Below are positions 16,180 to 24,520 of a stretch of DNA of 64,000 bases, one piece after another; positions within the stretch are counted from its first letter, which is position 1; the number at the start of each line of letters is the position of its first letter. The notes below the pieces were generated by a model. That model was not told the origin of the DNA, made no database searches, and saw only the letters and a program-made list of their open reading frames with translations. The position numbers and the translations under genes were made by a program. The DNA comes from Sphingopyxis sp. CCNWLW2 (GTDB lineage: Bacteria > Pseudomonadota > Alphaproteobacteria > Sphingomonadales > Sphingomonadaceae), in contig NZ_JBAWKJ010000002.1 in the NCBI RefSeq assembly GCF_037095755.1, forward strand, positions 62,001 through 126,000, given 5' to 3'.

Positions 16180-17583
16180 ATGTTCAAAGGTTTGAAGCCC
16201 ATCCTTTACGGCGGACGTGAAGTCTGGCCGCTGGTCGAGGGTGGAAAAGGTGTTTCGGCGACCAACCATATGTCGAGCGGCGCATGGGCCGCTGCCGGCG
16301 GGATCGGCACCGTGTCGGCGGTCAACGCCGACAGCTATGACGCCGAAGGCAAGATCATTCCGCAGGTTTACAACGCGCTGACCCGGCGCGAGCGTCACGA
16401 AGAGCTGATCCAGTACGGCATCGAAGGCGCTGTGGCGCAGGTGGAACGCGCGTATGAGTTGTCGGGCGGCAACGGCGCGATCAACATCAATGTGCTTTGG
16501 GAAATGGGCGGCGCGCAGCAGATCCTCGAGGGCGTGCTTGCACGGACCAAGGGCAAGATCGCCGGCGTCACCTGCGGCGCGGGCATGCCGTACAAGCTCA
16601 GCGAAATCGCCGAGCGGCACAATGTCATGTATCTGCCGATCATCAGCTCGGCGCGCGCCTTTCGCGCGCTATGGAAGCGCGCTTATCACAAGGTTCCGCA
16701 TCTTTTGGGCGCGGTGGTCTATGAAGACCCCTGGCTCGCGGGCGGCCACAATGGCCTGTCGAACGCCGAAGATCCGTTGGTGCCGCAGGATCCCTATCCG
16801 CGCGTCAAGGCGCTGCGCGATGTGATGCGCGCCGAGGGGATCGCGGACAGCGTGCCGATCGTGATGGCGGGCGGCGTCTGGTATTTGCGCGACTGGGACG
16901 ACTGGATCGACAATCCTGAACTCGGCCAGATCGTCTTCCAGTTCGGCACCCGGCCGCTGCTGACCGAGGAAAGCCCGATCCCGCAGCAGTGGAAGGACCG
17001 CCTCCGCACGCTCGACGACGGCGACGTGCTGCTCCACCGCTTCTCGCCGACGGGCTTTTATTCGAGCGCGGTGCGCACGCCCTTCCTGCGCGACCTCGAA
17101 GCGCGCTCGGAGCGCCAGATCCCTTACTCGAAGCAGGAAGCCGGCGATCATATCGTCCAGCTCGACGTCGGGGTGAAGGGCAAGAATTTCTGGGTCACCC
17201 CGCACGATCGTGCAAGGGCGCGCGATTGGGCGGCCGAGGGCTATACCGAGGCGCTGAAGACACCCGACAACACCGTCGTCTTCGTCACCGAAGAATCGAA
17301 GGCGATGATCCGCAAGGATCAGACCGATTGCATGGGCTGCCTGTCGCACTGCGGCTTTTCGTCGTGGAAGGACCATGACGATTACACCACGGGCTACCTC
17401 GCCGATCCGCGCAGCTTCTGCATCCAGAAGACGCTGCAGGACATCGCACACGGCGGCGATCCCGAGCAAAATCTGATGTTTGCGGGCCACGCCGCATTCA
17501 ATTTCAAGACCGATCCCTTTTACTCGAACAACTTCACCCCGACGGTGAAGCAGCTCGTCGATCGGATTTTGACGGGGGATTAA
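16180..17583 (+). CDS. YrpB/nitronate monooxygenase-type flavoprotein with C-terminal four-Cys motif
   Basis: 467 aa, longer than common nitronate monooxygenases (~350). The FMN-binding TIM barrel is recognisable (GAWAAAGGIGTVSA, GVTCGAGMP, VMAGGVW, QFGTRPL). A C-terminal extension holds Cys384, Cys387, Cys391 and Cys414 (DCMGCLSHCGF...SFCIQ), a spacing compatible with an iron-sulfur or zinc site. It could be a nitroalkane-, enoyl- or fatty acid-related oxidoreductase. Start ATG 16180 follows AGAGAAAGAG; 99 bp separate it from the glycosyltransferase, so it is probably its own transcript. Confidence 0.87.
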   Translation: MFKGLKPILYGGREVWPLVEGGKGVSATNHMSSGAWAAAGGIGTVSAVNADSYDAEGKIIPQVYNALTRRERHEELIQYGIEGAVAQVERAYELSGGNGAININVLWEMGGAQQILEGVLARTKGKIAGVTCGAGMPYKLSEIAERHNVMYLPIISSARAFRALWKRAYHKVPHLLGAVVYEDPWLAGGHNGLSNAEDPLVPQDPYPRVKALRDVMRAEGIADSVPIVMAGGVWYLRDWDDWIDNPELGQIVFQFGTRPLLTEESPIPQQWKDRLRTLDDGDVLLHRFSPTGFYSSAVRTPFLRDLEARSERQIPYSKQEAGDHIVQLDVGVKGKNFWVTPHDRARARDWAAEGYTEALKTPDNTVVFVTEESKAMIRKDQTDCMGCLSHCGFSSWKDHDDYTTGYLADPRSFCIQKTLQDIAHGGDPEQNLMFAGHAAFNFKTDPFYSNNFTPTVKQLVDRILTGD

Positions 17584-17602
17584 TCGCTTTTGGGGGTGGC
17601 GC

Positions 17603-18601
17603 TCAGGCCCACCCCTCCAGCACCTGATCGGGCGGACGGTGGCCGTCGCACCAGGCGCGGATGTTGGCGATGACCTTTTCGCCCGAGGCTTCGCGGCCCT
17701 CGATCGTCGCCGAGCCGAGGTGCGGGAGCAGCACGACATTCTGGAGCGCGAGTAGCGCGGGGTCGACCGCGGGTTCGTGCGTATAGACGTCGAGCCCGGC
17801 GCCCGCGATGCGCCCGGTTTGGAGCGCCGCGACCAGCGCCTTTTCGTCGACGATCTCGCCGCGCGCGGTGTTGATCAGGTACGCGGTGGGCTTCATCGCG
17901 CCGATCCGCGCGGCGTTGACCATCTCGTGCGTTTCGGCGGTGTGCGGGCAGTGGATTGTCACGACGTCGCTGATCCGCAGCAACGTATCGACGCTGGCGT
18001 GATAGCTCGCGCCCAATTCCTCCTCGATCGCTTCGGGCAGGCGGCGGCGGTTGTGATAATGGATTGACAGACCGAACGCGCGCGCGCGGCGCGCGACCGC
18101 GAGGCCGATGCGGCCCATGCCGATGATGCCGAGCAATTTGCCGCCGACGCGGTGGCCGAGCATCGCGCTCGGCGCCCAGCCCGCCCATTGGCCCGACCGC
18201 ATCAGTTTCTCGCCCTCGGCGAGCCGGCGCGGGACGCTGAGGATCAGCGCCATCGTCATGTCGGCGGTGTCCTCGGTAAAGACGCCCGGCGTGTTCGAGA
18301 CCATGATGCCCTTGGCGCGCGCGGCGGCAAGATCGATATGGTCGACCCCGGCGCCGAAATTAGCGATCAGTTTCAGCCGGTCGCCTGCGGCGTTGATGAT
18401 ATCGGCGTCGATCTCGTCGGTAACGGTCGGTACGAAGACGTCGCAGTCGGCAACCGCGGCCTTCAATTCGTCCCGCGTAAAAGCCTCGTCGCGCGCCGAC
18501 AGCGACACGTCGAACAATTCGGCCATGCGGCCTTCGACATGCGGCATCAACTGGCGGGTGACGATAACGCGTGGGCGTTTCGGACGGGATGAATCGGGCA
18601 T
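17603..18601 (-). CDS. D-2-hydroxyacid dehydrogenase (glyoxylate/hydroxypyruvate reductase type)
   Basis: 332 aa. NAD-binding GKLLGIIGMGRIG, the substrate/catalytic Arg in INTARGEIVDE, and the His in VVLLPHLGSATIE (with Glu upstream in YTHEPAV) define the family. It would reduce glyoxylate or hydroxypyruvate with NAD(P)H (GyaR/GhrB-like). Start ATG 18601 gives MPDSSRPKRPRVIVT; the frame is open further upstream but that stretch falls inside the repeat element. A MITE-like insertion ends 52 bp upstream, so its promoter may have been replaced. Confidence 0.92.
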   Translation of the reverse strand: MPDSSRPKRPRVIVTRQLMPHVEGRMAELFDVSLSARDEAFTRDELKAAVADCDVFVPTVTDEIDADIINAAGDRLKLIANFGAGVDHIDLAAARAKGIMVSNTPGVFTEDTADMTMALILSVPRRLAEGEKLMRSGQWAGWAPSAMLGHRVGGKLLGIIGMGRIGLAVARRARAFGLSIHYHNRRRLPEAIEEELGASYHASVDTLLRISDVVTIHCPHTAETHEMVNAARIGAMKPTAYLINTARGEIVDEKALVAALQTGRIAGAGLDVYTHEPAVDPALLALQNVVLLPHLGSATIEGREASGEKVIANIRAWCDGHRPPDQVLEGWA

Positions 18602-18653
18602 GGCCGCCGATAGAGCGCGCCGATGCGAAGGGGTCAAGCGGAAGTCGTGCGGA

Positions 18654-18923
18654 TTAGGGTTCGGATCCAATAGATGTGCGTTCGAGGCGTCAAAATGGCG
18701 AAGATATCGGACGGAAATGCCCGCCGGGAACAGTGGTTCTGTTTCCAAGGGCGTTTTCGTTCGAGATCGAAGCCATTTCGACGTCCCTTCGGGATTTGAT
18801 CAATTTTGTCCATTGCGTCGTTGGCAAGTCTCGAAATATCGACATATTCCATCGCCTTGCCGCCTCGCACTGAACAAAATTGCTTCAAACCTCGATCGCG
18901 CATCTATTGGGTCCGAACCCTAA
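18654..18923. mobile_element. MITE-like element, 270 bp, with 27-bp terminal inverted repeats
   Basis: Terminal repeats lie at 18654-18680 and 18897-18923. They are reverse complements with 2 mismatches in 27 and begin TTAGGGTTCGGA. The inside is lower in GC than the surroundings, contains the partial hairpin CGTTTTCGTTCGAGATCGAA and has no credible gene. Ending in TA on both sides would suit insertion at a TA target, as in IS630/Tc1-type elements, but no autonomous partner is in the window. It occupies most of the 392-bp gap between the hydroxyacid dehydrogenase and the SH3 protein. Confidence 0.75.
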
Positions 18924-18993
18924 CTGTGGACGGTGGACCGTTTGCGACGCGCGACCGGTTGATAATGCCCGCCGATTTTGACAAGGGTCGGTT

Positions 18994-19455
18994 ATGACCA
19001 GCCGTAAATTTGCGATGATATTACTCAGCCTTGCCGTGGTGGGACCGGCGTCGGCGCAATCCGATCCTGTCCCGCTACCCTATTGGGCGTCGATCAGCGT
19101 CGACGAGGCTCGGATGCGCAAGGGGCCGTCGCCTGACGTTCCGGTAATCTGGGAGTATCGGCGCAAGGACCTGCCGGTCAAAGTCGTCGCGCGCTTTGAA
19201 ACCTGGCGCAAGATCGAGGATCCCGACGGAACGCAGGGCTGGATGGCGGCGCGTTTGCTCAGCCGCACGCGCACCGCGATCGTGACCGGCGAAATCCGCC
19301 CGCTTCGCGAAGACGCCAGCGTTTCGGCGGGGGTCGCCTATCGCGCCGAGCCCGGCGTCGTCGGCCGGATCACCGATTGCAAGGACGGCTGGTGCCTGTT
19401 CGACGTCAAGGGCCGCAAGGGCTGGATCCAGACCGACCATATCTGGGGCGACTGA
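18994..19455 (+). CDS. Secreted SH3 (SH3b) domain protein
   Basis: 153 aa. A signal peptide (cut near ASAQ, residue 22) is followed by two SH3b-like repeats: EARMRKGPSPDVPVIWEY...GWMAARLL and the second ending DGWCLFDVKGRKGWIQTDHIWGD. Such proteins sit in the periplasm and bind peptidoglycan or peptides; none has a defined enzyme activity. Followed by a strong terminator at 19470-19495. Confidence 0.88.
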   Translation: MTSRKFAMILLSLAVVGPASAQSDPVPLPYWASISVDEARMRKGPSPDVPVIWEYRRKDLPVKVVARFETWRKIEDPDGTQGWMAARLLSRTRTAIVTGEIRPLREDASVSAGVAYRAEPGVVGRITDCKDGWCLFDVKGRKGWIQTDHIWGD

Positions 19456-19469
19456 TCGTCACAGAAAAA

Positions 19470-19495
19470 GGGCCGGACGGTTTCCCGCCCGGCCC
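19470..19495. terminator. Bidirectional intrinsic terminator
   Basis: Stem GGGCCGGACGG / CCGCCCGGCCC (11 positions, one mismatch) with a short TTTC loop, flanked by AAAAA on the left and TT.ATT on the right. It lies between the convergent SH3 protein and RcnB-like genes. Confidence 0.75.
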
Positions 19496-19511
19496 CTTCA
19501 TTCGTTAAAGC

Positions 19512-19979
19512 TTAGCGCCGCCAATTGAAGTGGTTGCGATACACCTTCACCACCCGGCCGTTGCGCTCGTTGACGAGCAGCAGGTCGTTATAGTGACGCA
19601 CATAGATCAGGTTGCGACCGGCGCGCGGCACACCCCAGCGGCTGTCCCAGCTCGGACGATAGCTGGGCGCGTAATAGTTCGAGCGCAGGGTCGAACCGAC
19701 CCGGAACTGCTGATAGCGGAAGGGTGCGCGATAGTTCGAATAGCGGCGATCCTGGCGCCAGTCGCGCTGGCTTTCGCGCAGGTCCTGACGGGCGTCGCGA
19801 TACTCGCGGCGTTCCTCGCGCACATCGTCGCGGTCACCGTAACGCTGGGCATGACGCAGCTCGCGCTGCTCTTCGCGGACGTCGCGGCGATCTTCGCGGA
19901 TCTCGCGCGTCTGCGCCTGCGCCATTGCGGGAACCATCATCGCGGCGATCAGGCCGGCGGTGAGAAATTTGCTCTTCAT
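19512..19979 (-). CDS. RcnB family-like periplasmic protein
   Basis: 155 aa from ATG 19979 (MKSKFLTAG). A signal peptide to ~QAQ (residue 22) is followed by a very Arg/Asp/Glu-rich helix (REDRRDVREEQRELRHAQRY, about 25-70) and then a C-terminal RcnB domain ending in VNERNGRVVKVYRNHFNW. RcnB proteins act in the periplasm in nickel/cobalt homeostasis in E. coli; in alphaproteobacteria their role is less certain. The charged region is low complexity and could be a coiled coil. Confidence 0.82.
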   Translation of the reverse strand: MKSKFLTAGLIAAMMVPAMAQAQTREIREDRRDVREEQRELRHAQRYGDRDDVREERREYRDARQDLRESQRDWRQDRRYSNYRAPFRYQQFRVGSTLRSNYYAPSYRPSWDSRWGVPRAGRNLIYVRHYNDLLLVNERNGRVVKVYRNHFNWRR

Positions 19980-20124
19980 TGTGCCATTCCTTTTCAGTCG
20001 GTCAGGGGGAGGGGATCTGCCCGATGACAAGCATGGAATAGACGAGCCCGTTTGAACGGAGCCGGAATGCGCCGTTTATTTTCAGGACATTAGTGTCGCA
20101 AATTGTCGCGACCAATACGACGAA

Positions 20125-20150
20125 ACGGCGCCGTCTTGCGACGGCGCCGT
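20125..20150 (-). terminator. Intrinsic terminator downstream of thiolase
   Basis: Perfect 11-bp stem ACGGCGCCGTC / GACGGCGCCGT with a TTGC loop, 24 bp after the stop of the acetyl-CoA acetyltransferase (minus strand). The T-run is weak (TTTCGTCG). Confidence 0.65.
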
Positions 20151-20173
20151 GCAACTTTTCGCGATGGTCGGTT

Positions 20174-21361
20174 TTAGACCAGCTCGACCGCGACCGCGGT
20201 CGCTTCGCCGCCGCCGATGCACAGGCTGGCGATGCCGCGCGTCTTCCCGTGACGCTGGAGCGCCGCGATCAGCGTCGTGATGATGCGCGTGCCGCTGGCA
20301 CCGATCGGGTGGCCGAGCGCAGTCGCGCCGCCGTGGACGTTGATCTTTTCGTGCGGGATGCCGAGGTCGTGCATCGCGAACATCGCGACGCAGGCAAAGG
20401 CTTCGTTGACTTCGAACAGGTCGACGTCGCCGATCGACCAGCCGGTCTTGGCGAGCAGCTTGTTGATCGCGCCGACGGGGGCGACGGTGAAGTCCTTCGG
20501 CTCCTGCGCGTGCGCGGCGTGCGCGACGAGGCGGGCGACGGGCTTCGCGCCCTTGGCGTCGGCGACCGACTGGCGGGTGAGAACGACCGCGGCGGCGCCG
20601 TCCGAAATCGACGAACTGGTGGCGGCGGTGATCGTGCCGTCCTTGGCAAAGGCGGGCTTCAGGGTCGGGATTTTGTCGGGCATGCCCTTGCCGGGGGCTT
20701 CGTCGGTATCGACGATGACATCGCCCTTGCGGCCCGAAATCGTGACCGGCGTGATTTCGTTGGCGAAGGCGCCGTCGGCGATCGCGGCCTTGGCCCGGCT
20801 CAGCGATTCGATCGAATAATCGTCCTGCGCCTGACGCGAGAGCTGGTACGCATCGGCGGTGTCCTGCGCAAAGGTGCCCATCGCGCGGCCGGCTTCGTAG
20901 GCGTCTTCCAGGCCGTCGAGGAACATGTGGTCATAAGCGGTGTCGTGACCGATGCGCGCGCCCGAACGATGCTTCTTGAGCAGATAGGGGGCGTTGGTCA
21001 TCGATTCCATGCCGCCCGCGACGATCAGGTCGACGCTGCCCGCGGCGAGCGCTTCGGCGCCCATGATCACGGTCTGCATGCCCGAACCGCACACTTTGTT
21101 GACGGTCGTGGCCTGCACCGACTTGGGCAGGCCCGCCTTAATCGCAGCCTGGCGCGCCGGCGCCTGGCCAAGCCCGGCGGGAAGCACGCAGCCCATGTAA
21201 ATGCGCTCGATATCGTCGCCCGACACGCCCGCGCGCTCGACCGCTGCCTTCACCGCGGTCGCGCCGAGGTCGGTCGCGCTCGCGTCCGACAGGCTGCCCT
21301 GCATGCTGCCCATCGGGGTGCGGGCGTAGGAGAGGAAAACGACGGGATCGGTGGCGGTCAT
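20174..21361 (-). CDS. Acetyl-CoA C-acetyltransferase (thiolase)
   Basis: 395 aa. The nucleophile Cys91 lies in NKVCGSGMQ; GHPIGASG carries the catalytic His and CIGGGEATAVA the second Cys. It condenses two acetyl-CoA to acetoacetyl-CoA or cleaves it (AtoB/PhaA type). Start ATG 21361 gives MTATDPVVFLSYARTPMG. No phaB or other beta-oxidation partner is adjacent, so PHB synthesis or ketone degradation cannot be distinguished. Confidence 0.94.
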   Translation of the reverse strand: MTATDPVVFLSYARTPMGSMQGSLSDASATDLGATAVKAAVERAGVSGDDIERIYMGCVLPAGLGQAPARQAAIKAGLPKSVQATTVNKVCGSGMQTVIMGAEALAAGSVDLIVAGGMESMTNAPYLLKKHRSGARIGHDTAYDHMFLDGLEDAYEAGRAMGTFAQDTADAYQLSRQAQDDYSIESLSRAKAAIADGAFANEITPVTISGRKGDVIVDTDEAPGKGMPDKIPTLKPAFAKDGTITAATSSSISDGAAAVVLTRQSVADAKGAKPVARLVAHAAHAQEPKDFTVAPVGAINKLLAKTGWSIGDVDLFEVNEAFACVAMFAMHDLGIPHEKINVHGGATALGHPIGASGTRIITTLIAALQRHGKTRGIASLCIGGGEATAVAVELV

Positions 21362-21493
21362 GGCGAAAGACTCCGTAGGGGAAAGATACGTCGGCGGCCC
21401 GATTAGCGACTTTGCTGCACTTGCGAAAGGGGGCAGCGCCGGCATCAACATTTGGTAGTCGTCATGCGATCAAAAAATTTCGCCTCCGGTCGA

Positions 21494-22279
21494 TCATTCG
21501 GACGGAAGCAGCACCTTGTAGAGCGTAGGCTGGCCGGGTGTGCGCTGCTCGACCTTGAGCACCGCCTGGCTGTCCTTGGCAACCCAGAATCGGCCGGTTG
21601 CGCCGCGACCATAGTCGAGCGTCACGACCCAGCACTCAACCTGACGCCCACCGAACGCGACCGGTTCGGCGCCGGTGACGCTGATGCCATAGGCTTGCGG
21701 CGCCCCGCCGCCGGGGTGATAGAAGGGGATGCGCGCCGCATAGCCCTCGCGCCAGGGCAGCGTGGTCATCATCTCGATGTCGGTCTCGAAGTTGAACGTC
21801 CCTGTCAGCGTGGCGACGTCGAGCGCGGCAAGGCGGTTGTCGGTGACGGCCGCGTCCCCGCGCACATGCCCGGGCGTGAACAATACGCCGGCAACGGCGG
21901 TCGTGGTGGCGTCGATGAACCGGGTCCGATGCGAGAGCGGGCGGAAGGTTTCATTCTCGAACCAGCTATCGAGCCGCCGTTCGGATTGGCCGATACCCTC
22001 CCAGATCTGCGTGATGTGGAGCCGCCGTTCGCCGGTCACCGGGTCGGGATCGAACGCGATCGTCCGGCTCCAGAGGTCGACGATCGTCCGCCGGTCACCG
22101 CGCACGGCGTAGCGAAGATAGCGCGAGGTTCCCGGGCGCAGCCGATCGAAGCGGGGCAGGGTCTGGCCTACCGCGAGCAATTCGTCCGATGCCGTTGCGG
22201 CCGGATTCTGGGCCAGGACGATAGGGACGGGAGCCAGCCCTGTCAGAAGAAAGCCGAGCAGGATGACGGGAGTTCGCAT
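21494..22279 (-). CDS. Exported protein, DUF3108-like
   Basis: 261 aa. Signal peptide about 1-23 (VPIVLAQ), then a beta-rich domain. The string TRFIDATTTAVAG and the late GVW-like RQVECWVVTLDYGRGATGRFWVAK plus AVLKVEQ resemble the DUF3108/LolA-like hollow half-barrel proteins that carry an ester or lipid-binding fold. No enzymatic residues are evident. Function unknown; it stands alone. Confidence 0.7.
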   Translation of the reverse strand: MRTPVILLGFLLTGLAPVPIVLAQNPAATASDELLAVGQTLPRFDRLRPGTSRYLRYAVRGDRRTIVDLWSRTIAFDPDPVTGERRLHITQIWEGIGQSERRLDSWFENETFRPLSHRTRFIDATTTAVAGVLFTPGHVRGDAAVTDNRLAALDVATLTGTFNFETDIEMMTTLPWREGYAARIPFYHPGGGAPQAYGISVTGAEPVAFGGRQVECWVVTLDYGRGATGRFWVAKDSQAVLKVEQRTPGQPTLYKVLLPSE

Positions 22280-22632
22280 GACATTGCCCCTATGAAGGAT
22301 CGCGCGACGCTAGGGCGGGATCGTGTCCGGGCAATTTTCCCTCGACGAAACACAGGCCTGCTTCGGTCAACGTCGCCAGCGCCTGCCGAATTGCGGTGAT
22401 AGTTTGCTTTGCCCCAATTTACCGCTGCCTGAAAAACCGCTGTCCTACAAAACCCCGCCACACTAGCCTCCGCATGTCCCGAAAAGGAGCTTTGCCAAGG
22501 CGCGATTCCAGTGTGAAGTTGCGCAGTTTTCCGCCACTTCGCCAAGTCGACGCGGACGCTCGCGGCGGGTTTCAACTTGCAACCTGCCCTCTGCCATGGT
22601 GAAACGGGCGAAAGGGTAGTGGGAGAAAGATA
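22280..22632. other. Intergenic region, 353 bp, no gene
   Basis: Shared upstream region of the DUF3108-like gene (minus) and the aldehyde dehydrogenase (plus). No convincing gene, hairpin or promoter was seen. Minus-strand codons at about 22295-22400 read like the end of a short helix-turn-helix protein, but lack a start. A purine-rich GAAAGGGTAGTGGGAGAAAG precedes the dehydrogenase start. Confidence 0.6.
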
Positions 22633-24084
22633 ATGGCGACGGTCGCAAGCGAAATTGATGGTGAAACCCAGCGCATGCACGAGGTGCTCGCAGCGCAGAA
22701 GGCGAGCTTTACCGCGGCGATGCCCGAAAGCCTGAGCGTCCGCACCGACCGCATCGACCGCGCGATCGCGCTGCTCGTCGATAATAAGGAAGAATTCGCC
22801 AAGGCGGTGAGCGAGGATTTCGGTCATCGCAGCCGCGAACAGACGCTGATGACCGACATCATGCCCTCGGTCAGCGCATTGAAGCATGCGAAGAAACATA
22901 TGGCGAGCTGGTCGAAGGGCGAGAAGCGCAAACCGACTTTCCCGCTCGGCCTGCTCGGCGCGAAGGCTGAGGTCGTCTATCAGCCGAAGGGCGTCGTCGG
23001 CATCGTGGCGCCATGGAATTTCCCGGTCGGCATGGTGTTCGTACCGATGGCGGGGGTGCTCGCGGCGGGCAATCGCGCGATGATCAAGCCGTCGGAGTTC
23101 ACCGAAAATGTCTCGGCGCTGATGGCGCGGCTGGTGCCCGATTATTTCGACGAAAGCGAAATGGCGGTCTTCACCGGCGATGCCGACGTCGGGGTCGCTT
23201 TCTCGAAACTCGCCTTCGACCATATGATTTTCACCGGCGCGACCAGCGTCGGGCGCCACATCATGCGCGCTGCGGCGGATAATCTGGTGCCCGTGACGCT
23301 CGAGCTTGGCGGCAAGTCGCCGACCTTCATCGGGCGCAGCGCGAACAAGGATCTGGTCGGCCAGCGCGTCGCGCTCGGCAAGATGATGAACGCGGGGCAG
23401 ATCTGCCTCGCGCCCGATTATCTGCTCGTTGCCGAGGATCAGGAAGGCGATGTGATCGACAGCGTCACCAAGGGCGCGACCGCACTGTATCCGACGCTGC
23501 TCTCCAACGACGATTACACGTCGGTGGTGAACACGCGCAATTACGACCGGCTGCAAAGCTATCTGGCCGATGCGCGCGAAAAGGGCGCCGAGGTGATCGA
23601 GGTCAATCCCGGGGCTGAGGATTTCGCGAGCTCGAACGGCCACAAGATGCCGCTCCATATCGTGCGCAACCCGACCGACGACATGAAGGTGATGCAGGAG
23701 GAAATCTTCGGTCCGATCCTGCCGGTGAAGACGTACAAGCATATCGATGACGCGATCGATTATGTGAACGCGAACGACCGCCCGCTCGGCCTCTATTATT
23801 TCGGCCAGGACAAGAGTGAGGAGGACCGCGTGCTGACGCGGACGATCTCGGGCGGGGTGACCGTCAACGACGTCCTGTTCCACAATGCGATGGAGGATCT
23901 GCCGTTCGGCGGGGTCGGGCCGTCGGGCATGGGCAATTATCACGGCGTCGACGGTTTCCGCACCTTCAGCCACGCGCGCGCCGTCTATCGTCAGCCGAAG
24001 CTCGATGTCGCGGGGCTCGCGGGCTTCAAGCCGCCCTATGGCAAGGCGACCGCGAAGACGCTCGCGAAAGAGCTCAAGAAATAG
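22633..24084 (+). CDS. Coniferyl aldehyde dehydrogenase-like protein
   Basis: 483 aa. Catalytic Cys258 (NAGQICLAPDY) and Glu224 (TLELGGKSP), with NAD-binding VAPWNFPVG. The combination NAGQICLAPDY and C-terminal KPPYGK matches the coniferyl-aldehyde dehydrogenase (CalB) subgroup, which also includes general fatty/aromatic aldehyde dehydrogenases. It would oxidise aromatic or long-chain aldehydes to acids with NAD+. Start ATG 22633 has GGGAGAAAG upstream. Monocistronic, ending at a GC-rich hairpin. Confidence 0.9.
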   Translation: MATVASEIDGETQRMHEVLAAQKASFTAAMPESLSVRTDRIDRAIALLVDNKEEFAKAVSEDFGHRSREQTLMTDIMPSVSALKHAKKHMASWSKGEKRKPTFPLGLLGAKAEVVYQPKGVVGIVAPWNFPVGMVFVPMAGVLAAGNRAMIKPSEFTENVSALMARLVPDYFDESEMAVFTGDADVGVAFSKLAFDHMIFTGATSVGRHIMRAAADNLVPVTLELGGKSPTFIGRSANKDLVGQRVALGKMMNAGQICLAPDYLLVAEDQEGDVIDSVTKGATALYPTLLSNDDYTSVVNTRNYDRLQSYLADAREKGAEVIEVNPGAEDFASSNGHKMPLHIVRNPTDDMKVMQEEIFGPILPVKTYKHIDDAIDYVNANDRPLGLYYFGQDKSEEDRVLTRTISGGVTVNDVLFHNAMEDLPFGGVGPSGMGNYHGVDGFRTFSHARAVYRQPKLDVAGLAGFKPPYGKATAKTLAKELKK

Positions 24085-24095
24085 CTTGGCAAAAT

Positions 24096-24122
24096 GGCCC
24101 GTCCCGGCTTATCGGGGCGGCC
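24096..24122 (+). terminator. Hairpin after aldehyde dehydrogenase
   Basis: GGCCCGTCCCGG-CTTA-TCGGGGCGGCC folds into an imperfect GC-rich stem 11 bp after the stop codon, followed by TTCCTGT. A likely intrinsic terminator. Confidence 0.55.
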
Positions 24123-24129
24123 TTCCTGT

Positions 24130-24181
24130 CCATGGTCTTGACCATGGCCCGGATATATCTCGCGCCTGACATAGTCAGGCG
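24130..24181. repeat. Two short palindromes ahead of tRNA-Leu
   Basis: CCATGGTC-TT-GACCATGG (24130-24147) and CGCCTGAC-ATA-GTCAGGCG (24163-24181) are perfect inverted repeats placed back to back. They may be processing or regulatory hairpins of the tRNA transcript or remnants of a repeat; TATATC lies between them. Confidence 0.6.
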
Positions 24182-24186
24182 AGGGG

Positions 24187-24271
24187 GCCCCTGTGGTGAA
24201 ATTGGTAGACGCGCCGCACTCAAAATGCGGTTCCGCAAGGAGTGCTGGTTCGAGTCCGGCCAGGGGCACCA
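24187..24271 (+). tRNA. tRNA-Leu (anticodon CAA)
   Basis: 85 nt including encoded CCA. The acceptor stem GCCCCTG pairs with CAGGGGC (24261-24267). The anticodon arm CCGCA-CTCAAAA-TGCGG gives anticodon CAA (reads UUG), and a long variable arm (TTCCGCAAGGAG region) fits a class II tRNA. The T arm contains GGTTCGAGTCC. The CCA end is encoded at 24269-24271. Confidence 0.95.
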
Positions 24272-24273
24272 TT

Positions 24274-24289
24274 CCCGGTCAAAACCGGG
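24274..24289 (+). terminator. Small hairpin after tRNA-Leu
   Basis: CCCGGT-CAAA-ACCGGG, a 6-bp stem two bases after the tRNA; no T-run follows, so it may be a processing signal. Confidence 0.45.
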
Positions 24290-24337
24290 CACCACCCGCC
24301 GGGATGGCGGTCGCCCCGAACGCTCGTAAGCCACTGA

Positions 24338-24355
24338 GTAAGCCGAACTCTGTCT
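24338..24355 (-). other. Possible rnpB 3'-end remnant in the 24290-24520 gap
   Basis: On the minus strand this reads AGACAGAGTTCGGCTTAC, close to the conserved 3' end of RNase P RNA (ACAGAACCCGGCTTAC). A whole rnpB cannot be here, because the sigma factor gene occupies the space where the rest would lie. The rest of the gap from the tRNA to 24520 shows no gene, apart from the short hairpin CTGATCGTC..GATCGG. Tentative. Confidence 0.25.
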
Positions 24356-24520
24356 TGGGATGCCGCCGACCTGATCGTCAAGATCGGACCGGGCATTCGC
24401 ACGCTGGTCGATGCCGCAACCGTCCAATAGGATAAAGTTGCGCGACGGAAAGAGTCAGTCTGCGATTGTCCTCATTGCCTCGAACCGATCGAGATTCTAC
24501 TAGGCGGGCACGGAGACCCG

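Noticed and set aside
22295..22400. Possible helix-turn-helix protein remnant (minus)
   Set aside because: Only ~30 codons resembling a regulator C-terminus, no start and no second domain; likely chance.
22243..23973. Long minus-strand open frame opposite the aldehyde dehydrogenase
   Set aside because: His/Arg-rich translation with no family; the plus-strand gene has catalytic residues and codon usage of a real gene.
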